The notes beneath the pieces were generated by a model that worked only from the letters and a program-made list of their open reading frames with translations, searched no databases and was not told the DNA's origin. A DNA stretch of 64,000 bases from Candidatus Gastranaerophilales bacterium (GTDB lineage: Bacteria; Cyanobacteriota; Vampirovibrionia; Gastranaerophilales; Gastranaerophilaceae): NCBI GenBank assembly GCA_947625305.1, contig CANQNW010000005.1, positions 62,001 through 126,000 of the forward strand. Reading direction: 5' to 3'. Below are positions 35,671 to 45,200 of this stretch, piece by piece (position 1 is the stretch's first letter; every line of letters begins with the position of its first letter). The position numbers were made by a program, and so were the translations under genes.

Positions 35671-36663
35671 ATGGCAAAAACAGAACTGCAATTTATAAAT
35701 ATTTTAAAGGCTGTAGCAATAATATTTGTTATAATTACACATAATAAATTTTCTTTAAATTTTGGGGAAAATATCTTTTTCATGTATTTTATAAATATGG
35801 CAGTTCCAATATTTATGCTTATTTCAGGATTTAATTATTCTTTATCTTTTTCACGAATAAAAAACAATAATATTCTTGGAAATGTAATGTCGATTTTAAG
35901 AAAATTTATAAGAATTACTATTCCCTTTTTGATTATTTTTTTAGTTGAATGGTTTTTTAATATTAAAAATATTCAAGTTCATCATTTTACAACAGCACTA
36001 ATTAATGGTGGAGTTGGGCCGGGAAGCTACTATTATCCTGTTATGGTTCAATTAATAATACTTTTCCCGCTCATTTATTTAGTATTGAAAAAATATAAAG
36101 AAAAAGGGCTTGCTTTATTGTTTATTTTGCAGTTTTTGTCTGATATTGTATTTTATTTATCCGATATTAACAGTAACACGTATAGAATTTTATGTTTCAG
36201 ATATTTATTTTTAGTTTCTTTAGGGTGTTATTTGGCATTGAGAAAGGAAAAAATTAATTCAAATGCTCTTTTATTTATTGAAATAATAGGAATTAATTTT
36301 ATAAATATATTAATATGTTCTAATTCAACATATGCTTATGCTCCTTATAATTTATGGAAAGAAACATCTTTGATAACTTCATTTTATATTTTTCCAATTT
36401 TTGCTTATATTTACTATAATTACAATATCAATAGTTCAAATATATTTGTGAAAATTTTAAGTGAAACAGGCAGAGCCTCATGGCATATATTTTTAATACA
36501 GATGCTATATTTTATAATAATTCCCGAAGAGTTAAATATACAATTGAGGATTATGCTTCCGCTAAGCTTGTTTGTAAATATTATAATAGGCTGGCTGTTT
36601 TATAAGATTGAAAAACAAATTAGTTCTTGTGTAAAAAATCAAATTAATAAATTGAGCCCATAA
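35671..36663 (+). CDS. Acyltransferase family 3 membrane protein
   Basis: A 330-aa polytopic protein with about ten hydrophobic segments. The opening LQFINILKAVAIIFVIITHNKF has the His in the first helix that marks family 3 (OafA-like) acyltransferases, and VPIFMLISGFNYSLSFSR follows, as in the family. These enzymes move acetyl or other acyl groups onto surface sugars such as O-antigen. This fits the surface-modification locus upstream. The acceptor is unknown. Confidence 0.87.
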   Translation: MAKTELQFINILKAVAIIFVIITHNKFSLNFGENIFFMYFINMAVPIFMLISGFNYSLSFSRIKNNNILGNVMSILRKFIRITIPFLIIFLVEWFFNIKNIQVHHFTTALINGGVGPGSYYYPVMVQLIILFPLIYLVLKKYKEKGLALLFILQFLSDIVFYLSDINSNTYRILCFRYLFLVSLGCYLALRKEKINSNALLFIEIIGINFINILICSNSTYAYAPYNLWKETSLITSFYIFPIFAYIYYNYNINSSNIFVKILSETGRASWHIFLIQMLYFIIIPEELNIQLRIMLPLSLFVNIIIGWLFYKIEKQISSCVKNQINKLSP

Positions 36664-36957
36664 CTGAAAGTTTTTTTGGTTTCTTTTTTTACAGAAAAAG
36701 AAACTGCTAGAGAACTCCCGACTTTGGAACTTTATAATAATATTATCAATACCCTAAAAGAATCAACACTAGTCTGTTACAATATTTGTTTAGCTTTAGG
36801 TTTAGAGTGCGCATAATATTTATTTTTAATTTTTTTTACACTATAAAACTTGGAAAAGTTAATTCCATGTAACAAAATAAGGCCAGACACTTCACAAATA
36901 TTTATTTGTAGTATATAATAATAATGTACAACCTCAGATGACTTCCATTAAGTTGAG
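36664..36957. other. AT-rich gap with a 17-bp repeat core
   Basis: No gene is visible. At 36679-36704 GTTTCTTTTT pairs with AAAAAGAAAC, and TACAGAAAAAGAAACTG (36690-36706) recurs at 37897 and 38055 beside tRNA-Leu(GAG). The rest, apart from a possible hairpin AACCTCAG...CTGAGGTT near 36935-36968, is featureless. Confidence 0.6.
36690..36706 (+). repeat. Left copy of the tRNA-Leu-associated 17-bp direct repeat
   Basis: TACAGAAAAAGAAACTG, identical to 37897-37913 and 38055-38071. The last copy runs into the 3' end of tRNA-Leu(GAG). The spacing and the tRNA suggest att-like ends of a small insertion holding the Abi gene. Confidence 0.55.
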
Positions 36958-37632
36958 TTACTGAGGTTTTTGCTTTGTTATAACTTCTTTGAAATTGCAA
37001 ACTCTATCAAGGTATTGCAAACTGTCTTTCGATATATAACCTAAAAGTCTTCTTAAATCTGTATAGCAATTATATATTCCATAAGGATGATTTATAATTA
37101 TTTCGTGGTGAAATACTCTATTTCTTAATTTCAGCATAAGCTGCAAGATAGGAAATATTTTACTGAGTTTATCAAATTCTGAAAAATTAGGGTAATCGGC
37201 AAATACAATCCTGAAAAAACCCGGCTTATGCCACAACATTGTTTTATATTTTTTTGTACATAAATGAATCCAAAAGCCTAATGATAATTCAGCTATTAAA
37301 TCATCCTTGCCGATATTTTTATGTCCTTTATTTATGAGTTTTTGTTTAGCTTCAAGTAATTTTTTATGTTCATTTGGAAACAAAATATTCTGTTGATTAA
37401 GTTCTTTTAATAACCAGTTCTGTTGTATAACTGTTTCAATAGCTTGATTTATTCTGTTACGCAAAGATATTTCAAGAAAAGATAACAAAGTATACAAAGA
37501 TTTTGATACCTCAATATTATATAAATATCTTTCAAGAACAATAAAATCGGTATCATTATTATAATATTTATAAGAATTCAAACGATTTGAACTGAATAAT
37601 TTTACTAAATTTTCTTCTAAAGCCTTTGCCAT
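36958..37632 (-). CDS. Abi-family abortive-infection protein (HEPN-like)
   Basis: The 224-aa protein matches Abi_2/AbiD/AbiF-type proteins: an N-terminal DTDFIVLERYLYNIEVSKSLYTLLSFLEISLRNRI segment (about residues 27-61), ELSLGFWIHLCTKKYKTMLW in the middle, and LMLKLRNRVFHHE near the end. RNRVFH fits the R-x4-H motif of HEPN ribonucleases. Such proteins stop phage growth by killing or arresting the infected cell, probably through RNA cleavage. It stands alone between surface genes and tRNA-Leu, flanked by direct repeats, as expected for an acquired defence islet. No antitoxin partner is seen. Confidence 0.82.
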   Translation of the reverse strand: MAKALEENLVKLFSSNRLNSYKYYNNDTDFIVLERYLYNIEVSKSLYTLLSFLEISLRNRINQAIETVIQQNWLLKELNQQNILFPNEHKKLLEAKQKLINKGHKNIGKDDLIAELSLGFWIHLCTKKYKTMLWHKPGFFRIVFADYPNFSEFDKLSKIFPILQLMLKLRNRVFHHEIIINHPYGIYNCYTDLRRLLGYISKDSLQYLDRVCNFKEVITKQKPQ

Positions 37633-37742
37633 AAGGCTATTATATCATAAAAGCAGACAATTATATTTATTATGCAATATTAAAAACGGACACAGAGTGG
37701 ACACAAGGTAAATTTAAAACTGGTGGAATTGGTTTAAATAAA

Positions 37743-38057
37743 AGAAAAAGAAACTGTCGATGGCGGGAGTTTGCTAAGACCGTAGGCGAGTATATGGAAT
37801 ACGAGCCGTACGGGATAAGTATGCGTAGCTGAACCCTATTGTTTGCGAATTTTTTGAGCAAACAATACGGTGAAAGTCCCTTCGATTAAATTAGTCTACA
37901 GAAAAAGAAACTGTCGATGGCGGGAGTTTGCTAAGACCGTAGGCGAGTATATGGAATACGAGCCGTACGGGATAAGTATGCGAAACTGAACCCTATTGTT
38001 TGCGAACATTTTTGAGCAAACAATACGGTGAAAGTCCCTTCGATTAAATTAGTCTAC
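37743..38057 (-). repeat. Two tandem 157-158 bp units carrying a copy of the tRNA-Leu 3' end
   Basis: Unit 1 is 37743-37899 and unit 2 is 37900-38057. Each starts AGAAAAAGAAACTG followed by TCGATGGCGGGA, the last 12 nt or so of tRNA-Leu(GAG), and a third start lies in the true tRNA at 38058. The body can fold: CCGTA..GGC..GTAT with ATAC..GCC..TACGG, with GA/AG opposed in the middle, and TATTGTTTGC with GCAAACAATA. The two units differ only in loop and linker bases. They may be scars of repeated integration at the tRNA, or a structured RNA element. Confidence 0.8.
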
Positions 38058-38069
38058 AGAAAAAGAAAC

Positions 38070-38150
38070 TGTCGATGGCGGGACTTGAACCCGCAAGGAT
38101 AAACCACACGCCCCTCAAACGTGCGCGTATACCAATTCCGCCACATCGAC
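38070..38150 (-). tRNA. tRNA-Leu (anticodon GAG)
   Basis: 81 nt: acceptor GTCGATG/CATCGAC, anticodon stem CACGT/GCGTG around loop TTGAGGG, long variable arm, T-arm GGTTCAAGTCC, discriminator A, CCA not encoded. Its 3' end is repeated twice downstream in tandem units. Confidence 0.94.
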
Positions 38151-38294
38151 ATAGTTTTAAATGTATTCAGTTGTCAGCTAAATTCAATTTTTTTGTTAAG
38201 GCAAGCCCCAACTACAAATATTATCTTATGATTAACTTTATTCGTCAATATTTAATATTTTGATTTTTTACTCCTAATCAAATAAAATAAACTT

Positions 38295-38903
38295 ATGAAT
38301 TACATTTGGTATTTTTTAATAGTTATTTCTATAATTTTTGGCGCAATAAACGGCAGATTGGCAGATGTCGCAGGTGCTATATTTTCAGGTACTGAACTCG
38401 CCGTTAAAATAGTCCTAACCCTGCTTGGGATTATGACTTTTTGGCTTGGGATAGTGAAAATTGCAGAAAAATCAGGTATAGTTGAGTTCTTATCAAAAGT
38501 ATTAAAGCCTGTTGCGAAAATTATTTTTCCTGAACTTCCGAAAGACAGCCCTATTATTGGTGATGTTGCAATGAATTTTTCCGCTAATGCTCTTGGGTTG
38601 GCTAATGCCGCTACTCCTATCGGTATTAAAGCAATGGAAGGCATGCAGGAGCTTAATAGGGATAAAGAAAGTGTGACAAATTCCATGTGTACATTATTAG
38701 CTATGAATACAGCGGGTTTTCAGCTTATTCCGGCAACCGTAATAGCTATTTTAGCTGCGGCGGGATGTAAAAATCCTACCGAAATAATTGTCCCTACTTT
38801 AATAGTTACTTCAACAGCCTTTGTTTGTGCAATTCTATTGGCAAGGATTTTCCAAAAAATCTTCCCGCCCCAAAAAATTAGCGAGGTAACCTCCGATGAT
38901 TAA
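38295..38903 (+). CDS. spmA: SpmA-like nucleoside recognition membrane protein
   Basis: A 202-aa polytopic protein of the nucleoside-recognition (Gate) family: VLTLLGIMTFWLGIVKIAEKSG and NFSANALGLANAATPIGIKAMEGMQELN are conserved SpmA segments. It pairs with SpmB through an 8-nt overlap. In Bacillus SpmA/B affect spore core dehydration, but the pair is common in non-sporulating bacteria, where its role is unsettled. No sporulation gene is seen here. Likely an inner-membrane transporter-like complex. Confidence 0.9.
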   Translation: MNYIWYFLIVISIIFGAINGRLADVAGAIFSGTELAVKIVLTLLGIMTFWLGIVKIAEKSGIVEFLSKVLKPVAKIIFPELPKDSPIIGDVAMNFSANALGLANAATPIGIKAMEGMQELNRDKESVTNSMCTLLAMNTAGFQLIPATVIAILAAAGCKNPTEIIVPTLIVTSTAFVCAILLARIFQKIFPPQKISEVTSDD

Positions 38904-39432
38904 AGAAATTATTAATTTAATATCTTTATGGGCTTTACCTGCAATAATTTTAATTATTTTAACTGTTGCAATACTTCGCAAAGTCCCTATTTATGAGGCT
39001 TTTATTGAAGGTGCTAAAGACGGAGTTAAGGTAAGCTTTAATATTATCCCATACCTGGTTGCAATTATTGTTGCAATATCCATGCTCCGTGCATCAGGCT
39101 TGGTAGAGGCATTGGCACTCAGCCTTGGCGGATTTTTATCAAAGGTTCATATACCTGCTGATATTCTACCGCTTGCGATTGTCCGTTCACTCTCTGGAAG
39201 TGCAGCGCTTGGTGTGTTTTCTGATATTATTTCCAATAATGATATTAATTCTTATACTTCTAAGTTAGCTGCAATAATGATGGGAAGCAGTGAAACAACC
39301 TTTTATGTATTGACTGTGTACTTCGGTGCGGTTGGTATAAAGAAATATCGTTATGCACTTTTAACAGGCTTAAGTGCCGATTTAATCGGAATTATTATGG
39401 CAGTAATTGTTGCTCGTTTCTTCTTTGGTTAA
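38896..39432 (+). CDS. spmB: SpmB-like nucleoside recognition membrane protein
   Basis: The 178-aa partner of SpmA: YEAFIEGAKDGVKVSFNIIPYLVAIIVAISMLRASG (about residues 34-69) and IVRSLSGSAALGVFSDII followed by KLAAIMMGSSETTFYVLTVYFG are typical. It has about five membrane segments. It overlaps spmA, so both subunits are made together. Confidence 0.9.
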   Translation: MIKEIINLISLWALPAIILIILTVAILRKVPIYEAFIEGAKDGVKVSFNIIPYLVAIIVAISMLRASGLVEALALSLGGFLSKVHIPADILPLAIVRSLSGSAALGVFSDIISNNDINSYTSKLAAIMMGSSETTFYVLTVYFGAVGIKKYRYALLTGLSADLIGIIMAVIVARFFFG

Positions 39433-39494
39433 AATTTAAATTGTAGTTATAACACTTATAATAATGTTTTGTTGTATAAAATCTGTTTTTGCGC

Positions 39495-39624
39495 AAAAAA
39501 AAGCCACCTTTCAGTGGTCTATTTCTGCATCCTAATGGTCTCTTTTGTGTTTATTATTTAGGAGTTTATATGTGTTCGGGGTTGTAATGTTTCATTTAGT
39601 GTTTTGCATACACTTAAATCTTAC
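39495..39624 (-). ncRNA. Candidate small RNA downstream of ogt
   Basis: On the minus strand TTGACA (39658-39653) and an extended -10 TGTCATAAT (CATAAT, 39636-39631) are 16 bp apart. About 130 nt on, a short stem CCAC...GTGG (39504-39517) is followed by eight Ts (39502-39495). Only tiny ORFs lie between, so a small RNA of about 120-130 nt is possible. The terminator stem is weak. Alternatively the hairpin ends the typA-ogt operon. The rest of the gap 39433-39730 holds nothing else I can name. Confidence 0.35.
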
Positions 39625-39730
39625 ATTATTATTATGACACATATAATTTTCTTGTCAAGTGTCTAAAAATTTATTTATTAAGTTTTTTTAAGTGTTAATA
39701 AATACCTGTTTATATCGGTATCAAACTGCA

Positions 39731-40180
39731 TTATGTTTCAATATTTAACAATATTTGTTTTTTATCTAATCCGCCTCTATATCCTATTAAATTACCGTTT
39801 GAACCGATAACACGGTGACAGGGAATTATTATTGCAATAGGATTTTTATTGTTTGCACTACCTACAGCCCTTACCGCTTTTGGGTTACCAACTAAAAAAG
39901 CAATCTCTTTATATGTCCTTTTCTGTCCGTAGGGGATTTTAATAAGTTCTGCCCAGACTTTTTTTTGAAACTCTGTTCCTGTAGGGTTTAACGGCAGGTC
40001 AAAAATTTTCCGCCTGCGGGAAAAATATTCATCAAGCTGTTTTTTAGTATTTTTTATTATGTCATTTTCAGATGAAATCTCATTTTCTTTTGATGAAAAT
40101 GAAACTGATAAAAGTGAATCCTCATCAGCTGTTATGTATAACTCACCGATAGGGGAATTATATTTGCTTTGATAGAACAT
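39731..40180 (-). CDS. ogt: Methylated-DNA-protein cysteine methyltransferase
   Basis: The 149-aa suicide enzyme removes alkyl groups from O6-methylguanine. IIIPCHRVIGSNGNLIGYRGG (about residues 113-133) has the PCHR active-site cysteine, and TYKEIAFLVGNPKAVRAVGSA is the helix-turn-helix that inserts into DNA. It has no Ada regulatory domain. Its ATG overlaps the stop of typA by one base (TAATG). Confidence 0.95.
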   Translation of the reverse strand: MFYQSKYNSPIGELYITADEDSLLSVSFSSKENEISSENDIIKNTKKQLDEYFSRRRKIFDLPLNPTGTEFQKKVWAELIKIPYGQKRTYKEIAFLVGNPKAVRAVGSANNKNPIAIIIPCHRVIGSNGNLIGYRGGLDKKQILLNIET

Positions 40181-41973
40181 TAGTTAAAGTGAACCTTTGT
40201 TAAGTCAGCCTTACGAATGCGGATATTTTTTGGAGTTATTTCCAATAATTCATCATCAGAAATGTATTCCATGCAGTCTTCAAGCGACATTTTTCTGTGT
40301 GCCTGAAGTGTTACCATTACATCAGCTGTTGCACTTCTCATATTTGTAAGTTTTTTAGTCTTGCAAACGTTAATTTCAATATCTTGCGGGCGGTTATGCT
40401 CGCCTACAACCATACCTCTATACACTTTTGTTTTTGGTGTAAGGAAAAATACTCCTCTATCCTCAAACTGCGCTAGTGCATAAGGAATAGCCTCGCCCTG
40501 CTCATGCGATACTAATGAACCGTTTCTTTGTTTTGCAATATCGCCGGCATATGGTTTATAACCGTCGAAAGTATGATTCATAATACCTTCGCCCCTTGTC
40601 ATTCTGATAAATTCTCCTCTAAAACCTATCAGACCTCTTGCAGGGATTGAAAATGTTAACATTGTTCTTCCTTTTGCATTTTGCATATGAAGCATTTCGC
40701 CTTTACGATTTGAAAGTTTTTCAATGCAAGACCCCGCACAACTTTCAGGTACATCGATTAAGAGATTTTCATACGGCTCCATTAATTCATTATTAATCCG
40801 CTTAAAGATGACTTCAGGCTTGGAAACTTGGAATTCAAAACCTTCTCTGCGCATTGTTTCAATTAAAATACTTAAATGGAGTTCGCCTCTGCCTGATACT
40901 CTAAAGCTTTCAGTCGTATCGGTATCTTCAACTCTTAGGCTTACATTCTTTTCAAGTTCATCATAAAGTCTTTTTCTTACTTGTCTTGAAGTAACAAATT
41001 TACCTTCCTGTCCTGCAAAAGGACTGTCATTTACGGAAAATATCATCTGCAGAGTAGGTTCATCAACTTTGATTAAAGGAAGCGCCTCTGTGCAATCAAC
41101 TTCGGTAATGGTTTCACCTATATGAATATCGTCAAATCCCGTAATTGCAACAATATCACCTGCAACGGCTTCTTGAGCTTCAACTCTGCCTAAATCTTCA
41201 AAAACATATAGTTTTGCGATTTTGCCTCGTTCGATAGTCCCGTCTGCTTTAATTAAATTAACTTGCTGCTGGGATTTTATTATACCGTTTTGGACTCTGC
41301 CTATTGCAATTCTGCCTACATAATCATTATAATCTAATGTTGTAGCCTGGAATTGCAATGTTTTATTTTTGTCGCCCGACGGATGTTTTATTTTTTCAAT
41401 AATGCAATCAAGAAGAGGTTCGAGCGTTTTTGAGTCATCCTCCATATTCTTTTTGGCAAAGCCCAATAATCCGTTTGCATATACATATGGGAAATCAATT
41501 AATTCTTCGTTATCGGTTAATTCGGTAAATAAATCAAATACCTTATCAACAGCACCATCGGGATCTGCACCTGTCTTATCAATCTTATTAATAACAACAA
41601 TAATTTTTATACCGAGTTCAAGCGCCTTTGATAATACAAATCTTGTTTGAGGCATAGGGCCTTCTGCCGCATCTACAATGAGCAAAGCGCCGTCAACCAT
41701 ACCTAAAACCCGTTCAACTTCACCGCCAAAGTCTGCGTGCCCCGGGGTATCCACTATATTTATTTTGTATCCTTTATAATTAACGGATACATTCTTTGAC
41801 AAAATAGTAATTCCTCTTTCTCTTTCAAGGTCGTTTGAATCGAGGACTCTTTCTTGCACCTGCTGATTATCTCTAAATACACCCGTCTGCTTTAAAATGC
41901 TGTCAACAAGTGTTGTCTTGCCATGGTCAACGTGCGCAATTATTGCGACGTTTCTTATCTTTGTATTATCCAT
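40180..41973 (-). CDS. typA: Ribosome-associated GTPase TypA/BipA
   Basis: A 597-aa translational GTPase: [15 protein letters not shown] (G1), RERGITI (G2), [14 protein letters not shown] (G3) and [10 protein letters not shown] (G4), followed by EF-G-like domains and the BipA C-terminal domain. It helps ribosome assembly and stress adaptation, mainly at low temperature. Start ATG 41973 ([15 protein letters not shown]) is preferred to TTG 42003, since AGGG lies about 11 nt before it and the shorter form matches family N-termini. Confidence 0.95.
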   Translation of the reverse strand: MDNTKIRNVAIIAHVDHGKTTLVDSILKQTGVFRDNQQVQERVLDSNDLERERGITILSKNVSVNYKGYKINIVDTPGHADFGGEVERVLGMVDGALLIVDAAEGPMPQTRFVLSKALELGIKIIVVINKIDKTGADPDGAVDKVFDLFTELTDNEELIDFPYVYANGLLGFAKKNMEDDSKTLEPLLDCIIEKIKHPSGDKNKTLQFQATTLDYNDYVGRIAIGRVQNGIIKSQQQVNLIKADGTIERGKIAKLYVFEDLGRVEAQEAVAGDIVAITGFDDIHIGETITEVDCTEALPLIKVDEPTLQMIFSVNDSPFAGQEGKFVTSRQVRKRLYDELEKNVSLRVEDTDTTESFRVSGRGELHLSILIETMRREGFEFQVSKPEVIFKRINNELMEPYENLLIDVPESCAGSCIEKLSNRKGEMLHMQNAKGRTMLTFSIPARGLIGFRGEFIRMTRGEGIMNHTFDGYKPYAGDIAKQRNGSLVSHEQGEAIPYALAQFEDRGVFFLTPKTKVYRGMVVGEHNRPQDIEINVCKTKKLTNMRSATADVMVTLQAHRKMSLEDCMEYISDDELLEITPKNIRIRKADLTKVHFN

Positions 41974-42046
41974 TATTAATGTTTCCCTAACTGTGTATAT
42001 CAATATTTTAATATAAACAGTTTTGAATGAAACATTTTTTTAATTT

Positions 42047-42202
42047 TTATTTAGATTTATAACCGCCAACCCCCAATTCAGGGTGAGCCGAGTTAGACAG
42101 CACAATTTCCCGATATTCGTTTTTATCAATATCTAAGCCCATATTTTTTATGTTTATTTTAAATTTTGATTTTTTCTTTGATTTTTTATTATTTTGTTCC
42201 AT
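42047..42202 (-). CDS. Small 51-aa protein coupled to carB
   Basis: ATG at 42202 follows directly after the carB stop (TAA then ATG), and the frame runs 51 codons to TAA 42047-42049. The product is very basic at the N-terminus (MEQNNKKSKKKSKFKI) and ends YREIVLSNSAHPELGVGGYK plus two residues. I do not recognise a family. Its tight link to carB and length free of stops suggest that it is real, and perhaps a small regulator or partner of the pyrimidine enzymes; that is inference. Confidence 0.55.
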   Translation of the reverse strand: MEQNNKKSKKKSKFKINIKNMGLDIDKNEYREIVLSNSAHPELGVGGYKSK

Positions 42203-45200
42203 TTATACCGCTGTTAATTTACTGTCTCTGTATTTATCAATGCTGTCATATGTTAAATCAGGATTTTTCATATAATACTGCAATGCTTCAAGATATGCTT
42301 TTGCCGTATCCAAAACCGTAAAGCACGGGGTTGAATACATCTCGGCAATAGTTCTTATTAAAAAGCCTCTGTCCTCGGAACCGTAACGAACCGAGTTATT
42401 ATTTGTCGTCGGAGTATTTATAATAAAGCATAAATCCTTATTTTTCATATTTCTCTGCATTTTTTGAATATCAAATTTTTCAATTTCCTTTGACTCAATA
42501 TTATGAAGTTTTAAGTATTTATGAGTTCCCGTTGTTGCAACCAACTTATACCCGAGGTCAACAAGAGTTTGAGCGACCTCAACGGAATCTTTTTTATAGT
42601 GGTCGTTTATTGATATAAGCACGTTGCCTCTTTCCGTTGAAAGCTTATAGCCTGCCGCCAAAAATCCTTTTGCAAGCGCTCTTTCATAAGATGTATCAAT
42701 ACCTAAAACCTCGCCTGTTGATTTCATTTCGGGAGCTAAAGCAGGATCAATTCTGTTTAACTTCTGGAATGAGAATATCGGCACTTTTGCACATACAAGA
42801 TTTGTTGTTTCAAGCAAGCCCGTTTTATAGCCTTGTTCGGGTATTGATTTGCCTAAAATAGCATCTATCGCTATTTTAACCATCGGAGTTCCCGTAACTT
42901 TGCTTAAAATAGGTACTGTTCTTGATGCACGAGGGTTAACTTCAATTATATATGCTATGTTATCCTTTAATACAAATTGAATATTCATCAATCCTTTTAC
43001 TTTTAAGGCTTTTGCAATTTTTTCCGTGTATGTTACAAGATTTTTTATAATTTCCTTAGGAATTGTTCTTGTAGGATAAAGCGCAATGGAATCGCCCGAA
43101 TGAATACCTGCCCTTTCAATATGTTCCGTAATTGCAGGAATTAAAACATTTTCCCCGTCCGCAATAGCATCAAGTTCAAGTTCCGTTCCTTCTATATACT
43201 GGTCAATTAGGATAGGATGTTCATCCGAAAACTTTAATGCACCTTCAATGTATGAAATAAGTTCATCTTTATTATAAACAACCTGCATACCTCTTCCGCC
43301 GATTACATAAGAAGGTCTAACCAACAGCGGATAACCGAGTTCACGGGCAACTTCAAGTGCTTCAGATTGTTTTCTTATTGCAAAACCTTTTGGCTGAGGG
43401 ATTTTTAAGTCTCTTAAAAGCTGTTCAAAAAGTTTTCTGTCTTCTGCAATGTTTATTGATTCTAAAGATGTTCCGAGTATTTTAACTCCTCTTTCATATA
43501 ACTTTGGCGCCAAATTAATAGCCGTTTGACCGCCAAATTGCACCATTACACCTTCAGGATTTTCTTTTTCAATTATATTCATTATATTTTCAATGTGCAT
43601 AGGTTCAAAATAAAGCTTATCCGCCACGTCAAAATCGGTTGAAAGAGTTTCGGGATTTGAATTTACAATTAAAGATTTATAATTGTTATTTCTTACTTCC
43701 CAGGCAGCATGTACGGAACAATAGTCAAACTCAATACCCTGACCTATTCTGATAGGGCCCGAGCCTAAAATAAGAATTTTCTTATCTTTGTTATTTGAAT
43801 CACTCTCGTCAATTTCATTGTATGTAGAATAATAATAAGGTGTATAAGCCTTAAATTCCGCTGCACAGGTATCTACTATTTTAAATGAAGCGCTTATTGA
43901 GTTTTCTTTTCTTATTTTTTCAATATCATTCAAGGATTTTTTTGTATATTTTGCTATTTCTTCATCAAGAAATCCTTTTTCTTTTGCCTCAAGATAAAGC
44001 CCCGGGGTCAGTGTTTCATTTTTCAATTTGTTTTCAAAATCAACTAAAGATTTAATCTTATAGATAAACCATTTATCGATTTTAGTAATTTTATTAATCT
44101 CGCTTACTGAAATACCACGGTTTATTGCCTCAGCAACCCTGAATATTCTTCTGTCATCCTGAACATGCAATAAAGCTTTTAATTCTTCTTCACTGCATTC
44201 AATGTGTCTGCCTCTGAGCAATCCTGTATATTTTGATTCTATTGATGTTACGGCTTTTTTAAATGAACTTTCAAAAGTTCTGCCTATAGCCATAACTTCG
44301 CCGGTTGCTTTCATTTTAGTACCTAGAATTCTGTCGCCGTGTTTAAATTTATCAAACGGCCATTTCGGGATTTTTGTAACAACATAATCAATTGCAGGTT
44401 CAAATGCCGCAACGGTTTTCTTTGTAATAGAATTTGGTATTTCGTGAAGGTTGTACCCTATAGCAATTTTAGTTGTTATTTTTGCAATAGGATAGCCTGT
44501 TGCCTTAGAGGCAAGTGCCGATGAACGGCTTACTCTGGGGTTTACCTCAATTACATAGTATTGATTGCTTACTGTATCTAATGCAAACTGAACATTACAT
44601 CCGCCTTCTATTTTTAATGCTCTTATAATTTTTAATGCGGCACTTCTTAACATCTGGCACTCTTTATTTGTAAGAGTTTGAGTAGGTGCAACAACAAAGC
44701 TGTCACCCGTATGTATCCCGATTGGGTCTATATTTTCCATATTACAAATGGCTATACTTGTATTATTTGCATCACGGATTACTTCATATTCGATTTCTTT
44801 ATAGCCTGCAATACTTTTTTCAACAAGTACCTGAGAGATAGGGCTTAAAGATAGCCCAGTATAAACTATATCTTCATATTCACCGTAATTGTTCGCAATA
44901 CCGCCGCCTGTTCCGCCAAGTGTATAAGCGGGCCTTACTATAATAGGAAATCCGATTTTTTGAGCGAATTTTTTGGCATCTTCATAGCTTGATACAATAT
45001 CGCTTTCGGGAATAGGCTCTCCTATTTCTATCATTAAATTTTTAAACATTTCTCTATCTTCAGCTTTTTTTATGGAATCAATTTTTGTACCTAAAAGCTG
45101 AACGTTATACTTTTCCAGTACACCTGTTTCATGCAGTTTAACAGCCATATTAAGCCCTGTTTGTCCGCCTAATGTGGCGATTATCCCGTTAGGTCGTTCC

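Noticed and set aside
37670-37861. Minus-strand ORF in the tRNA-Leu repeat unit
   Set aside because: It lies across structured repeat DNA, has no ribosome-binding site and no recognisable sequence.
37743-38057. Group II intron relic
   Set aside because: Pieces such as GAGCCGTAC and GGTGAAAGTCC recall group II intron domains, but no full domain V, no GUGYG start and no reverse transcriptase are present.
38075-38263. Plus-strand ORF over tRNA-Leu(GAG)
   Set aside because: Antisense to the tRNA; its peptide (MAGLEPARINHTPLKR) is the usual false translation of a tRNA gene.
38295-39432. Evidence for sporulation from spmA/spmB
   Set aside because: The pair occurs in many non-sporulating bacteria, and nothing else in the window points to spores.
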